64,000 nt of DNA, taken from positions 163,428-227,427 of the forward strand of contig CAZGQM010000007.1 of NCBI GenBank assembly GCA_964528055.1, written 5' to 3'. The first letter of the stretch is position 1. Each line of letters opens with the position of its first letter. The stretch is from Geoanaerobacter sp964528055. Lineage in GTDB: Bacteria > Desulfobacterota > Desulfuromonadia > Geobacterales > DSM-12255. This document shows positions 10,801-19,070 of the stretch, one piece after another. Position numbers and translations under genes: made by a program. The notes beneath the pieces were generated by a model that ran no database searches, had not been told where the DNA came from, and was given only the letters and a program-made list of their open reading frames with translations.

Positions 10801-11649
10801 AACATGGCAATGTCAGGCATGTTCACCGGGGGGAGTCCCAGCGGTATTTCGACCCCTGCCTCGATAGCCGGCAATGCTTGGGTGATGCGACAGATCAGCA
10901 CGGTGAACGAATGGGGAGTCTGGCAGCTTGCAACCAGCGGCAGCTTTGTCGATCCTTCCAATGATCAGTGGAGTTACAAGCTGAATGTTTCAGACGGCAG
11001 CCATATTCTTGAAGGGGAGGTCTTGGGAGACAAGTGGTCATTCGGTAAGTTGCACGGCTCGACCGGCGGAAGCTGGGTAAATATGGGGCATACGGTGCCG
11101 GCAACAGGCATTTTTACAGGCGAAACCATCGGGACTTTTGATCCTACGGCCAGAACCTGGCAGGCACTGGCCGCAGGGGCTTGGATGGAGACCAACACCT
11201 TCCTTCAGATGGCGAGCACCGCAGCAGGTCAGTCAAAGCTTCAGCAGCTCAACATACCTGCCTTCGAGATAGGGAGCGTTGATTTTTCCGGTTCCGGAGG
11301 GGTTAGCGTTGATACTATCAATGTCACCATGTCCGGCGTTAAATATTTTGCGCCGACTGCCGGCGGCCGACCTGTCATCTGGGCAACCGGCAGTGTTGCT
11401 GGTACCTATACGGGAAACCCGGTGGCAGTGGGAAATGTGAACCTCTCAGGCTCCAGCGCTACGGTTAGCGGGATGTCACCGACTTTATCCATGCAGAGCT
11501 GGAGCGTCGGCAAGTGGCAGGCCCTCATAGGTGACAATTCGGGTAGCGGGTCAGTAGGAGGTCATGCAGGCCTGAAGATGTTCGGCAAAGGCGCTGGAGG
11601 ATTCACTGGTGGAACGTTCACCGGTTCGGCAAGCGGTTCGGTGAAATGA
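7849..11649 (+). CDS. Very large exported FecR-domain protein
   Basis: 1266 residues. I place the start at the ATG at 7849, preceded by GAGGAG; an in-frame open stretch reaches back into the upstream gene, but this start gives a clean signal peptide (about 10-30, ending LLHAAES). A FecR domain follows (about 30-155), including GDQVRTGDFIRTKSNARAEV and the NAVAGVRGTDFFV hallmark. Residues about 190-310 are a low-complexity Lys/Glu then Pro/Thr/Ser linker. The last 950 residues are Gly/Ser/Thr-rich with many GTFSG- and GxWxG-like units, suggesting repetitive beta structure. In this context FecR is not an iron regulator but part of a surface or sensing assembly with the neighbouring TPR protein and cyclase. 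Confidence 0.8.
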   Translation: MKNDLGNYLRVIRTLIVTTILVLNCALLHAAESVGTFTKVEGSVDLMRGGALPALPVNTGDQVRTGDFIRTKSNARAEVTFKDGNILKIAQRSRIDLAEYLAPGSGDSRKFNLPRGKVQAVVTKGYGAENKGSRFEIHTPNAVAGVRGTDFFVFHDRNVTGILVKEGSVYAFNPKVPQNVITVPAGTITTVTEKGAPQPPRPASEAEKQGAEKETTAKPKGESKTEKKSETETKASSTANSQSVTSPGAAQSPTGGGDAPTGSDGAAVSSAPSTTTGPPATPPATGATSAGGGTTTGPSSLVGNPILQPSFTQLPTMPVAPSISLPPVVTPSITETKPQQTLNPAVIPSVADFKFGAIWRDSTFTNNLLTVVPQGTIGGALSSPGGLWANTSAPFSILGINSGIGIRNDYWFGSVASKNTANSSITTYDGGTFFGYVGGADAYTSGVSSLNLAAMYVAPNGSAGLLTGSGGGSAAAGSWSGSGSTERVELNPNISIIPSAMATDWWANNTVQVPTNGLFVVTAQPPGSNLSDNNSEGYLVDASLVLQEKFKNRADSLKFATFKPDPTFGVWQRESWGSFSGTNSQAVLLTNFAQGVADANGHITPDYLSNIVSLGSWGPNSDIHGAAFGFSGDWAAGKAMLMGGSVSGSYNSILGTFGAVSNGVWLDVDRYIALSATQRQQLAFPGNQETTTFNLTGTNASGTSATLTAIRIFSNAPSDKVKLWATDSLGGTFSAASLQGEQVALSNGSGIRASFRMEHAGTSSNGNVWLAEINGLGELSGGGFSSTFNGVAAGTYSSGTFSGRAAGITHPLTYYSSISTLNYLKWFDGSTYQTNGSLSGLFGGMSLWGATVQENSSLEIVGLHTPATALVNRYVFSTDLISSDIPSGTLKTVDGGAYKGYLTGSYAATAVSMPQPIDGRVNALYINPAGRAGILTGKYTGYVDLNGIWEGHGDWYPVELPANLGVVDANNLNSLNVSTVTVPVNMAMSGMFTGGSPSGISTPASIAGNAWVMRQISTVNEWGVWQLATSGSFVDPSNDQWSYKLNVSDGSHILEGEVLGDKWSFGKLHGSTGGSWVNMGHTVPATGIFTGETIGTFDPTARTWQALAAGAWMETNTFLQMASTAAGQSKLQQLNIPAFEIGSVDFSGSGGVSVDTINVTMSGVKYFAPTAGGRPVIWATGSVAGTYTGNPVAVGNVNLSGSSATVSGMSPTLSMQSWSVGKWQALIGDNSGSGSVGGHAGLKMFGKGAGGFTGGTFTGSASGSVK

Positions 11650-11654
11650 CGGGA

Positions 11655-13622
11655 TCACTTTTCCGTAAGATGAACAGGTTCCATATCCGGGCAGGGGATT
11701 ACCATTGCGGGGAGATCTTGTTCCGGAAGGTTCCCGACACTGTAGAGTTCAACTGGGTTCTCCCTCCCCTTCACCACAACGCTTGCAAGGCCTTCTATCA
11801 TCACTCCATTCATGGAACCGGCTTTAATGGCCGGGGCGAGCGCATTCAGCGTGCCGTCGGTAATCAGTATGCTGACATCAAGTTTGCGGGTCTGCGACTC
11901 CACCCTTGAACCAAGGTTGACATGATCTCCGATTACCGTGTACTCCATCTTCTTCCCTTCTGCTCCAATGTTTCCGACAACAACCTCGCCGGTGTTTATC
12001 CCGATCCCTGATTCCAGTATCGGCTTACCCTCATCCCGCCATTTTGCCTGCAGCTCTGTGACTCGTTTCTGCATTGAAATTGCGCATTTAACTGCCAATT
12101 CGGCATGCCGAACCGTCTTTATCGGGGCATTCCAGAAAACGACGATGGCATCACCGATGAATTTGTCCAGTGTTCCGTCATGATCAAGAATAACCTCTGT
12201 CATGGCGGTCAGATACTCGTTCAGGAGAGCCACAACCTTCTCCGGGGTATGATGTTCCGAGAATGACGTGAAATCCTTGATATCTGAGAAAAGAACGGTC
12301 ACTTCCCGTTTTTCACCGCCAAGCTTTGCCATCTCCGGATTCTTTATCAGTTCATTGACAATGGTCTGGGTAACGTAGCTGGAGAACATGGCACGTATCT
12401 TTCGGGCCTGTCGCTCTTCTACGGCGTAGTTGTAGGCGGTGATCCCCATAGCGATAAAGAGGATATTGTTCAAAGGATAGGCAAGATTGAACCAGATACC
12501 CGACAGGTTGAAGGCAAGGAAACCGATACCTGCCAGTATGGGAAGGGTTATCAGTGAAATCAGCGACTTGTTCATCTGCTTTGTCCATGCAAAGCAGATG
12601 GTGAAGCAGATGCCTGAAAGCCAGAGGGTCAACAGATTCATGGGGGTGTTGATGGCACGAATGAAACGTTTGTCAATGATTGAGGCTATGACGCTGGCAT
12701 GCTTTTCCACGCCTGGCATGGCAGCTGAAAAGGGGGTGACCCGCAGGTCGTAGATTCCCACGGCTGTAGCCCCTACCAGTACGATCCTGTTCGCCAGGGA
12801 TTCAGGAGGGACGGTCCCATCCAGGATATCGGCTATGGAGATATGGCGAAACGTCTGCCCGGGGCCGTAGTAATTGATTGCCGTTCGCCCCCATTTGTCA
12901 GTGGGGATCAGGGTCTTGCCGACACTGATAGATTCGGTTGCATTGATGAGTAATCGGTCATGGGGAACTCCCAGATATGCGGTTGCTGCCTGGAGCGCCA
13001 GCGAAGGGTAGAGCAGTCCGTCATAGAGGATGGCCAGGGTCTCCCATCGGAGCGTTCCATCCTGATCGGGGAACATGTTTATCTGCCCCAATGTCATGGC
13101 GCTTGAACGAAGAGGCGCAACAGGGAGAAGTACCCGTTGCCCCTCTATCGGAGGAGTAGCGGCAAAAAGTCCCTGGTTCTTGATTTCCTCAAATGCCGAT
13201 CCCCGTAAGTGCTGATCATCCAGTGGAGTTGGATCCCGGGTGAAATCGAATACTACCGGGAGTATGACGTTTCCTGCGTTCTGTATGGAAGCGGCAAGGA
13301 TCGGATCGCTTCTCTCATTTTCGGACAGAATGATATCAAAGGCCACGACTGCGGCATCTGAAGCTGCCAGACGGTCGACGAGCCTGGCAAGAACCGACCG
13401 GTTCCAGGGCCAACGGCCTAGTTTCTCTATGCTCCGTTCGTCGATAGCTGCTATGACAACAGCATCGGGTGGTGTAACGACCCCTCTGGATTGTAAACGG
13501 ACATCATAGAGTTTTGCTTCCAGGGTTTCAAAAGGGGGAAACTTGGTGATAAGGAGCAGGGACGATATGACCGTAATTGCCATACCGATAAGAAAACGCC
13601 TGGAGAACAGTTTCATATCCAT
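11655..13622 (-). CDS. CHASE2-domain class III adenylate/guanylate cyclase
   Basis: Membrane receptor cyclase, 655 residues from the ATG at 13622, which lies 6 nt from AAGGAG; a GTG one codon earlier is also possible. An N-terminal membrane helix is followed by an extracytoplasmic CHASE2 sensor domain (about 35-310, with the FDIILSE and LVGATAVGIYDLR segments), three membrane helices (about 320-400) and a cytoplasmic class III cyclase domain (about 425-600). Metal-binding aspartates are in VLFSDIKDFT and KFIGDAIVVFW; YTVIGDHVNLGSR is the third motif. The substrate (ATP or GTP) cannot be decided by eye. It lies 16 bp downstream of recQ and converges on the FecR gene. Confidence 0.9.
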   Translation of the reverse strand: MDMKLFSRRFLIGMAITVISSLLLITKFPPFETLEAKLYDVRLQSRGVVTPPDAVVIAAIDERSIEKLGRWPWNRSVLARLVDRLAASDAAVVAFDIILSENERSDPILAASIQNAGNVILPVVFDFTRDPTPLDDQHLRGSAFEEIKNQGLFAATPPIEGQRVLLPVAPLRSSAMTLGQINMFPDQDGTLRWETLAILYDGLLYPSLALQAATAYLGVPHDRLLINATESISVGKTLIPTDKWGRTAINYYGPGQTFRHISIADILDGTVPPESLANRIVLVGATAVGIYDLRVTPFSAAMPGVEKHASVIASIIDKRFIRAINTPMNLLTLWLSGICFTICFAWTKQMNKSLISLITLPILAGIGFLAFNLSGIWFNLAYPLNNILFIAMGITAYNYAVEERQARKIRAMFSSYVTQTIVNELIKNPEMAKLGGEKREVTVLFSDIKDFTSFSEHHTPEKVVALLNEYLTAMTEVILDHDGTLDKFIGDAIVVFWNAPIKTVRHAELAVKCAISMQKRVTELQAKWRDEGKPILESGIGINTGEVVVGNIGAEGKKMEYTVIGDHVNLGSRVESQTRKLDVSILITDGTLNALAPAIKAGSMNGVMIEGLASVVVKGRENPVELYSVGNLPEQDLPAMVIPCPDMEPVHLTEK

Positions 13623-13637
13623 CACGAACTCCTTGCA

Positions 13638-15446
13638 CTATGTCTGAGAAAACCGGCTGAGCACCTTCAAAAAGGTCTGGCCGTAACGCCCCAACTTGTG
13701 CTTTCCAACTCCGCTGATCTGGGCAAGTCCCTCGGCATCGCTCGGCCGTCGGGCGGCCATCTCCAGGAGGGTGGCATCGCCGAAGATCACAAAAGGAGGA
13801 ACCTGCTGCTCATCGGCCAGTCTCTTCCTGAGGGCTCGAAGTTGCTGGAAGAGTTCCTCATCGTACTCCAGACCCTCTCTTCCGCGTTTTGGTTCCTTCT
13901 TGGCCGCTATCGGTCTGATCCTCGCCTTCGCCAGGAGCAGCCGTTCTTCGCCGCGCAGCAGCGGTCGGGCCTTTTCGGTAAGTCTGAGTACCGAGTAGTT
14001 CCCCATGTTCTGCTCCAGGTAACCAAGATGAACGAGCTGGCGGATGATGCTTCCCCATATATCTTGCGAGAGCCCCTTGCCGATCCCGTACGTGGTCAGC
14101 AGGTCATGGCCGAGTGACTGAATCCGCTGATTGTGAGAGCCACGCAGTACGTCGATCACATGCCCCATGCCGAAACGCTGGCCGACCCGGTAGACGCAGG
14201 AAAGTGCCTTCTGGGCCTCTTCGGTAGCATCGTAGCGTTCAGGCGGGTTCAGGCAGACGTCGCAGTTGCCGCAGTCATCCTCCAGTTTTTCGCCGAAGTA
14301 TCCGAGCAGGACACGGCGTCGGCAGGTAAGGGCCTCGGCACATCCGATCATGGCGTTCAGTTTGTGCAGTTCGATCCGGTTCTGTTCCGCATTTCCTCCT
14401 GATTCTATCAGGCCGCGGCTTATGGCGATGTCACCGTACCCGAAGAGTAGCAGGGCCTCTGCGGGTAGCCCGTCGCGGCCCGCCCTGCCGGTCTCCTGAT
14501 AGTAGCTCTCGATATTTTTGGGAAGATCATAGTGGACTACAAAGCGGACATTCGGTTTGTCGATCCCCATGCCAAAGGCGACCGTGGCAACAACAATACG
14601 CAGATCGTCGCGCTGGAAAGCCTCCTGCACACGGCGACGCTCGCGATCCGGCAGTCCTGCGTGGTATGCTGCGGCCTCGACACCGGATGCTGCAAGTTTT
14701 CCGGCTACTTCATCAACACGCTTGCGGGAAAGGGCATATACAATACCCGCCTCATTCTGGTGCGAGTCCAGAAACTCCGTCAGCTGATGAAAGGGTTTCT
14801 GCTTGGCCACCACGGTGTATCGGATGTTTGGTCTGTCAAAACCCGCAACATGACATGTGGCATCCTGGAGCCCAAGACGATCGATTATGTCTTCTCTGGT
14901 CTGCGGATCGGCTGTTGCGGTCAGGGCGATGAGCGGTACTTTCGGGAAGAGGCTGCGCAGCCTGCCGAGTTGCACATACTCGGGTCTGAAGTCATGCCCC
15001 CATTGGGAGACGCAGTGGGCCTCATCAATGGCGAAAAGAGCGATTTGCATCTCTCTCAGCCGTTCCAGGAAGGCATCGCTCATCAGCCGCTCAGGTGCCA
15101 CATAGAGAAGATCGAGCTCCCCTGCATGAAGCCTTGCCAGTAATCGACGTGCATCGGCCTCGCCTACGGTCGAATTGTAGAAGGCCGCCGACACGCCGTT
15201 GGCGACCATGGCGTCAACCTGGTCTTTCATCAGTGAGATGAGGGGTGAGACGACTACAGCAACCCCTGATCTGTGGAGGCCGGGAATCTGGTAGCAGAGG
15301 GATTTTCCTCCACCGGTCGGCATCAGGACAAATGCATCTTCACCGCGAATCACTCCGGCGATGATCTCTTCTTGATGAGGGCGGAACGAGTCGTAGCCGA
15401 AGACTGTCTTGAGGGTTTTACGGAGAGGTAGCTGCTCTATGGCCAT
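13638..15446 (-). CDS. recQ: ATP-dependent DNA helicase RecQ
   Basis: 602 residues from the ATG at 15446; a TTG two codons upstream is an alternative. It unwinds DNA 3'-5' in recombination repair. Helicase motif I LMPTGGGKSLCYQIP, motif II/aromatic loop AIDEAHCVSQWGHDFRPEY, the motif VI region QETGRAGRDG, the zinc cluster (CRRR..CGNCDVC), a winged-helix RQC domain and a C-terminal HRDC domain (about 515-590) are all present. Divergent from hpt across fewer than 100 bp. Confidence 0.95.
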   Translation of the reverse strand: MAIEQLPLRKTLKTVFGYDSFRPHQEEIIAGVIRGEDAFVLMPTGGGKSLCYQIPGLHRSGVAVVVSPLISLMKDQVDAMVANGVSAAFYNSTVGEADARRLLARLHAGELDLLYVAPERLMSDAFLERLREMQIALFAIDEAHCVSQWGHDFRPEYVQLGRLRSLFPKVPLIALTATADPQTREDIIDRLGLQDATCHVAGFDRPNIRYTVVAKQKPFHQLTEFLDSHQNEAGIVYALSRKRVDEVAGKLAASGVEAAAYHAGLPDRERRRVQEAFQRDDLRIVVATVAFGMGIDKPNVRFVVHYDLPKNIESYYQETGRAGRDGLPAEALLLFGYGDIAISRGLIESGGNAEQNRIELHKLNAMIGCAEALTCRRRVLLGYFGEKLEDDCGNCDVCLNPPERYDATEEAQKALSCVYRVGQRFGMGHVIDVLRGSHNQRIQSLGHDLLTTYGIGKGLSQDIWGSIIRQLVHLGYLEQNMGNYSVLRLTEKARPLLRGEERLLLAKARIRPIAAKKEPKRGREGLEYDEELFQQLRALRKRLADEQQVPPFVIFGDATLLEMAARRPSDAEGLAQISGVGKHKLGRYGQTFLKVLSRFSQT

Positions 15447-15540
15447 GGTCAAGTTATAATATCTAATGCTGTCAGATGCAAACTATTGCTTTGTGTTGGA
15501 AGGGAGGCTCTCATGGGGTATCCTTACTCCAATCACGCAG

Positions 15541-16116
15541 ATGACCGGAGGGTATGTGGGCGATATGACCATTGATGAAGCTAACAGGGTGCTGGCAGAA
15601 GCGGATCTGCTGGTAGGGGAAGAAGGGGTGTCAGAAGCAATCGAACGAATGGCTCTGGAGATAACCACCAGGCTTTGTAATACGCGACCACTGCTATTCT
15701 GCATCATGAACGGTGGCTTGATCTTTGCTGGCCAGCTACTTACCAAGCTGCTGTTTCCGCTGGAGGTAAGGTACATCCACGTCACCCGCTACGGGAGTGC
15801 AACCTGCGGGGCCGAGCTCAACTGGCTGGTCAGGCCTGATAAGGATATGAAGGGCCGTACAGTGCTGCTTCTGGATGACGTCCTGGATGAAGGGGTAACA
15901 TTGGCTGCAATCACCGATTATTGCCGCCTGGAGGGGGCTGCAGAGGTGCTGACAGCCGTACTGGTTGATAAACGGCATGAACGGAAGGTCTTTCCCTCCT
16001 TCAGGGCAGATTATACAGGTGTTGAAACTGTAGATCGTTTTTTGTTCGGCTATGGGCTTGATTATAGGGGATATTGGAGGAATGCGCCAGGCATATATGC
16101 GGTTAAAGGGTTATAA
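15541..16116 (+). CDS. hpt: Hypoxanthine phosphoribosyltransferase family protein
   Basis: Purine-salvage enzyme that transfers PRPP to hypoxanthine or guanine. The PRPP-binding motif is VLLLDDVLDEGVTL (about residues 102-115 from this start), with the active-site loop in VRYIHVTRYG and a C-terminal DRFLFGYGLDYRGYWRN typical of Hpt. The frame is open back to 15466, but residues before 15541 do not resemble the family; starts at 15541 (ATG), 15556 (GTG behind GGAGGG) and 15565 (ATG) all give family-like lengths of 183-191, so the exact start is open. Confidence 0.82.
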   Translation: MTGGYVGDMTIDEANRVLAEADLLVGEEGVSEAIERMALEITTRLCNTRPLLFCIMNGGLIFAGQLLTKLLFPLEVRYIHVTRYGSATCGAELNWLVRPDKDMKGRTVLLLDDVLDEGVTLAAITDYCRLEGAAEVLTAVLVDKRHERKVFPSFRADYTGVETVDRFLFGYGLDYRGYWRNAPGIYAVKGL

Positions 16117-16130
16117 AATCCTCTGAGGGA

Positions 16131-16159
16131 TTGACATTTAACCGTTAGATATGCATACT
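16131..16159 (+). promoter_or_regulatory. Promoter for the riboswitch transcript
   Basis: TTGACA at 16131-16136 and CATACT at 16154-16159 with a 17-bp spacer form a good sigma-70-type promoter 15 bp after the hpt stop. Transcription would start near 16166, just upstream of the GEMM aptamer. Confidence 0.65.
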
Positions 16160-16181
16160 CACCCCTCACATATCTATTGCA

Positions 16182-16271
16182 TTGGTGGTACACGATAATA
16201 CTCAACCATCCGCGAGGATGGGGCGGAAAGCCTACAGGGTCTCACAGAGACAGCCGGGTTGCCGAAATATC
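16182..16271 (+). ncRNA. GEMM-I cyclic dinucleotide riboswitch, predicted 3',3'-cGAMP type (GEMM-Ib)
   Basis: The sequence shows the GEMM-I core: CAACCATCC-GCGA-GGATGGGG (P2 with a GNRA tetraloop), GGAAAGCC (the conserved AAAGCC), a P3 hairpin with GGGTCT..AGAC, then GCCGGGTTGCCGAAATATC closing P1. Aligning CACGATAATACTCAACC base for base with the V. cholerae Vc2 aptamer (17 positions, no gaps) puts A16200 at the position of G20. A at this site is the known switch from c-di-GMP to 3',3'-cGAMP preference, and the sequence closely resembles published Geobacter GEMM-Ib aptamers as I remember them. P1 pairs about TTGGTGGT (16183-16190) with GTTGCCGA (16258-16265). Confidence 0.88.
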
Positions 16272-16300
16272 AACGATATTTCCGCAACCCGGCTTTTTTT
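16253..16300 (+). terminator. Intrinsic terminator, riboswitch expression platform
   Basis: GCCGGGTTGC (16253-16262) pairs perfectly with GCAACCCGGC (16284-16293), and GAAATATC (16264-16271) with GATATTTC (16275-16282), followed by seven T. The 5' arm uses the same bases as the 3' strand of aptamer P1, so ligand-bound P1 and the terminator exclude each other. This arrangement predicts a genetic ON switch. Confidence 0.9.
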
Positions 16301-16370
16301 GTGAATGCCCGGCGTTTCCATTACCCTAATAAGAAGTGGAGGCGAAACTCAATTGAAGAAAGGAATCTCT

Positions 16371-16694
16371 ATGCGAACAAGGTTGATTATTGCACTGCTT
16401 GCTGCAGCGCTCGTATCCTTTATCGGCGCTTCGGAAACAGAGGCCGGCTTTCCGGCCCCCCCAGGCTTTCCTGCCCCTCCGGGTCTGCCTGCCCCTCCGG
16501 GTCTGCCCGGTCTGGATGTACGTGTCAACGGCAGGCTGCCAGCACCCCCGGGTGTGAATATTTCCATAGGTGGTGGAGCGCCTGATACCGTTATCTACCA
16601 GGAGAGGCATCACCGAAAACATCGTGACCATGATCATGATGACCATGAGCATGACCATGGACGTAAGCATGGCCACAAGAACCATAGAGACTAA
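16371..16694 (+). CDS. Small secreted Pro/Gly- and His-rich protein under riboswitch control
   Basis: 107 residues from the ATG at 16371, 5 nt after AAGGAA. Signal peptide about 1-24 (ends ETEAG). Then four PAPPG-type repeats (residues about 27-62) with the spacing FPAPPG-FPAPPG-LPAPPG, a short beta-like segment DVRVNGR and NISIGGG, and a C-terminal tail where His, Asp, Lys and Arg make up nearly every residue (about 80-107, HDHDDHEHDHG). The tail is a plausible metal-binding region. No family function is known to me. It sits alone behind the riboswitch, with tex 5 bp downstream, so cGAMP would control both unless tex has its own promoter. Confidence 0.8.
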   Translation: MRTRLIIALLAAALVSFIGASETEAGFPAPPGFPAPPGLPAPPGLPGLDVRVNGRLPAPPGVNISIGGGAPDTVIYQERHHRKHRDHDHDDHEHDHGRKHGHKNHRD

Positions 16695-16699
16695 CTCAA

Positions 16700-18889
16700 A
16701 TGGCAATCAGTCAGGCCCAACTGAACAAGGTCGTCGGTTTTATCGCAGAGGATACTGGTCTAAAGCCATTCCAGGTAGAGAATACCGTCGCACTTCTGCG
16801 CGACGGCTCAACGGTCCCTTTCATTGCCCGCTACAGAAAGGAGCGAACCGGAGAACTGGATGAAGTGCAGATACGGACCGTGGAGGAACGACTCGGCTAT
16901 TTCTGCGACCTGGAAGAGCGCAAGGTTGTGATTCTGAACTCTATCGAGGAGCAGGGTAAGCTGACTCCGGAACTGCGGGAGCGGGTCGAAGAGTCGCGTC
17001 TAAAGACCGTTTTAGAGTACCTATATCTCCCCTACAGGCCTAAGCGAAGGACAAAGGCGACAATTGCCAGGGAACGCGGGCTTGAGCCGCTGGCCGATCT
17101 TATAGCTGCCCAGAATTTAACAAACGGCACTCCAGTGGAGTCGGCCCGTAGCTTTGTGGATCCTGGTAAGGAGGTGCATGATCCCCTCTCTGCACTGGAG
17201 GGGGCTGGGCATATCCTTGCTGAACGCCTGTCGGATGATGCTGACGCGCGTTCAACCGTGCGGCGTCTGACCTGGGATAAGGGTATGCTCCATTCCAGGG
17301 TGGTTGCAGACAATAAGGCTCTGATCACCAAGTTCGAAATGTATTATGAGTATAAGGAACCGCTGAAAACCGTTCCCTCCCACAGGATGCTGGCGATGCG
17401 CAGGGGCGAAAAGGAGGAGGTTCTCCACCTTGCTCTTCTTCCCCCTACGGATCAAATACTGACTGGTCTGAAGAGTCGTCTGATCTCTGGCGAGAGCATC
17501 TTCAGTGGGATGCTGAAGGGGATTGCCGAGGATGCATACAAACGCCTTATTGCTCCTTCGGTAGAGAGCGAACTTCGCCTTGAAGCCAAGGAACTGGCTG
17601 AAGACGCTGCCATCCGGGTTTTTGCACAGAACCTTCGAAACCTTCTGCTGGCTTCTCCGGCAGGAGGCAAGCGGGTTTTGGGGATCGATCCGGGGTTGCG
17701 AACCGGGTCCAAGCTTGCGGCGGTGGATGCAACCGGGCGTTTTCTTGAACATGTCACCATCTACCCGCACACCGGTGCAGGACGGATTCAGCAGGCCAGA
17801 CAGGATATGCTCCGCCTGATCGATAGTCACTGTGTCGAGATGGTAGCCATCGGCAACGGGACTGCCGGCCGAGAGATGGAGCTCTTTACGCGGGAGCTAC
17901 TTGGTGACACGGGGAGGGATCTTCCGGTTGTGATGGTAAACGAGTCAGGCGCAAGTGTCTATTCGGCATCGGATATCGCTCGAGAGGAGTTTCCTGAGCT
18001 GGATCTGACCATACGGGGTGCAATCTCCATTGCTCGCCGCCTTCAGGACCCTTTAGCAGAGTTGGTCAAGATCGATCCAAAGAGCATCGGTGTCGGTCAG
18101 TACCAGCACGACGTAAACCAGGCCTTGCTGAATAAGGGACTGGAGAGCGTGGTCGAGTCGTGTGTCAACTTCGTAGGAGTTGAACTCAATACCGCTTCCT
18201 GGGCACTCCTTTCCTACGTTTCCGGAGTTGGTTCGACCCTCGCCAAGGCTATCATCAGGTACCGTGACGAAAACGGACCGTTTTGCGACCGTAAGGCCCT
18301 TCTCAAGGTTCCGCGCTTTGGTGCCCGGGCATTTGAACAGGCTGCGGGATTTCTGCGCATCCGTGGCTGCAAAAATCCCCTTGACAACACCTCTGTGCAT
18401 CCGGAACGGTATCCGCTTGTGGAGAGTATGGCAAGAGACCTGGGGGTGTCGATTATCGAATTGACATCAGACCCTGCCCTGACTGAAAAAATTGACCTCA
18501 GGCGGTACGTCTCTGATACCGTTGGGCTCCCCACACTGCGCGATATCCTTGCCGAGTTGAAAAAACCGGGCCGAGATCCTCGTAGCCGGTTTCAAACCGC
18601 CACTTTTCGCGATGACATCCGAGAGATAGGTGATCTGAAGGAGGGGATGATCTTGCAAGGTGTGGTGACCAACGTTACCGCTTTCGGTGCCTTTGTGGAT
18701 ATTGGAGTCCATCAGGACGGACTGGTGCATGTCAGTCATCTGGCCAACCGATTTGTCAAGGACCCCAATGAAGCTGTCCGGGTAGGAGAGGTGATTAAAG
18801 TCAAGGTTTTGTCAGCGGATGCACAGCGTAAGCGGATCGCGCTCTCCATCAAGGAGGCTGTCTCTGGCGATGCACCTATAGCAGCATAA
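16700..18889 (+). CDS. tex: Tex-family RNA-binding transcription accessory protein
   Basis: 729 residues. Domain order matches Tex: N-terminal HTH and helical region (about 1-320), a YqgF/RNase H-like domain opening with VLGIDPGLRTGSKLAAVD (about 326), two helix-hairpin-helix segments (LLSYVSGVGSTLAKAI and LLKVPRFGARAFEQAAGFLRI), and a C-terminal S1 RNA-binding domain (GDLKEGMILQGVVTNVTAFG to about 720). Tex proteins bind nucleic acids and affect transcription and RNA turnover. Start ATG directly follows the small secreted protein stop; AACTCAA before it gives no strong Shine-Dalgarno. Confidence 0.94.
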   Translation: MAISQAQLNKVVGFIAEDTGLKPFQVENTVALLRDGSTVPFIARYRKERTGELDEVQIRTVEERLGYFCDLEERKVVILNSIEEQGKLTPELRERVEESRLKTVLEYLYLPYRPKRRTKATIARERGLEPLADLIAAQNLTNGTPVESARSFVDPGKEVHDPLSALEGAGHILAERLSDDADARSTVRRLTWDKGMLHSRVVADNKALITKFEMYYEYKEPLKTVPSHRMLAMRRGEKEEVLHLALLPPTDQILTGLKSRLISGESIFSGMLKGIAEDAYKRLIAPSVESELRLEAKELAEDAAIRVFAQNLRNLLLASPAGGKRVLGIDPGLRTGSKLAAVDATGRFLEHVTIYPHTGAGRIQQARQDMLRLIDSHCVEMVAIGNGTAGREMELFTRELLGDTGRDLPVVMVNESGASVYSASDIAREEFPELDLTIRGAISIARRLQDPLAELVKIDPKSIGVGQYQHDVNQALLNKGLESVVESCVNFVGVELNTASWALLSYVSGVGSTLAKAIIRYRDENGPFCDRKALLKVPRFGARAFEQAAGFLRIRGCKNPLDNTSVHPERYPLVESMARDLGVSIIELTSDPALTEKIDLRRYVSDTVGLPTLRDILAELKKPGRDPRSRFQTATFRDDIREIGDLKEGMILQGVVTNVTAFGAFVDIGVHQDGLVHVSHLANRFVKDPNEAVRVGEVIKVKVLSADAQRKRIALSIKEAVSGDAPIAA

Positions 18890-19070
18890 TTTTAATTTTA
18901 GAAAACTTCATAAAAGATACCTTTCATATTTCCATCACTGCTGTTCACTATCTGCATATATTTCAGCTCCCCATTGTGTCAAATGACAAATAAATCAGCA
19001 TGTTGGCGATGGCATGGATTGCGCTAAAGCGTAGAGGTACGGAACATATTAGCAGAATTGGGGGCAGGTT

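Noticed and set aside
18890..19070. Second riboswitch between tex and the 35-aa gene
   Set aside because: A short GCGCTAAAGCG hairpin is present but none of the GEMM or cobalamin-riboswitch core motifs.
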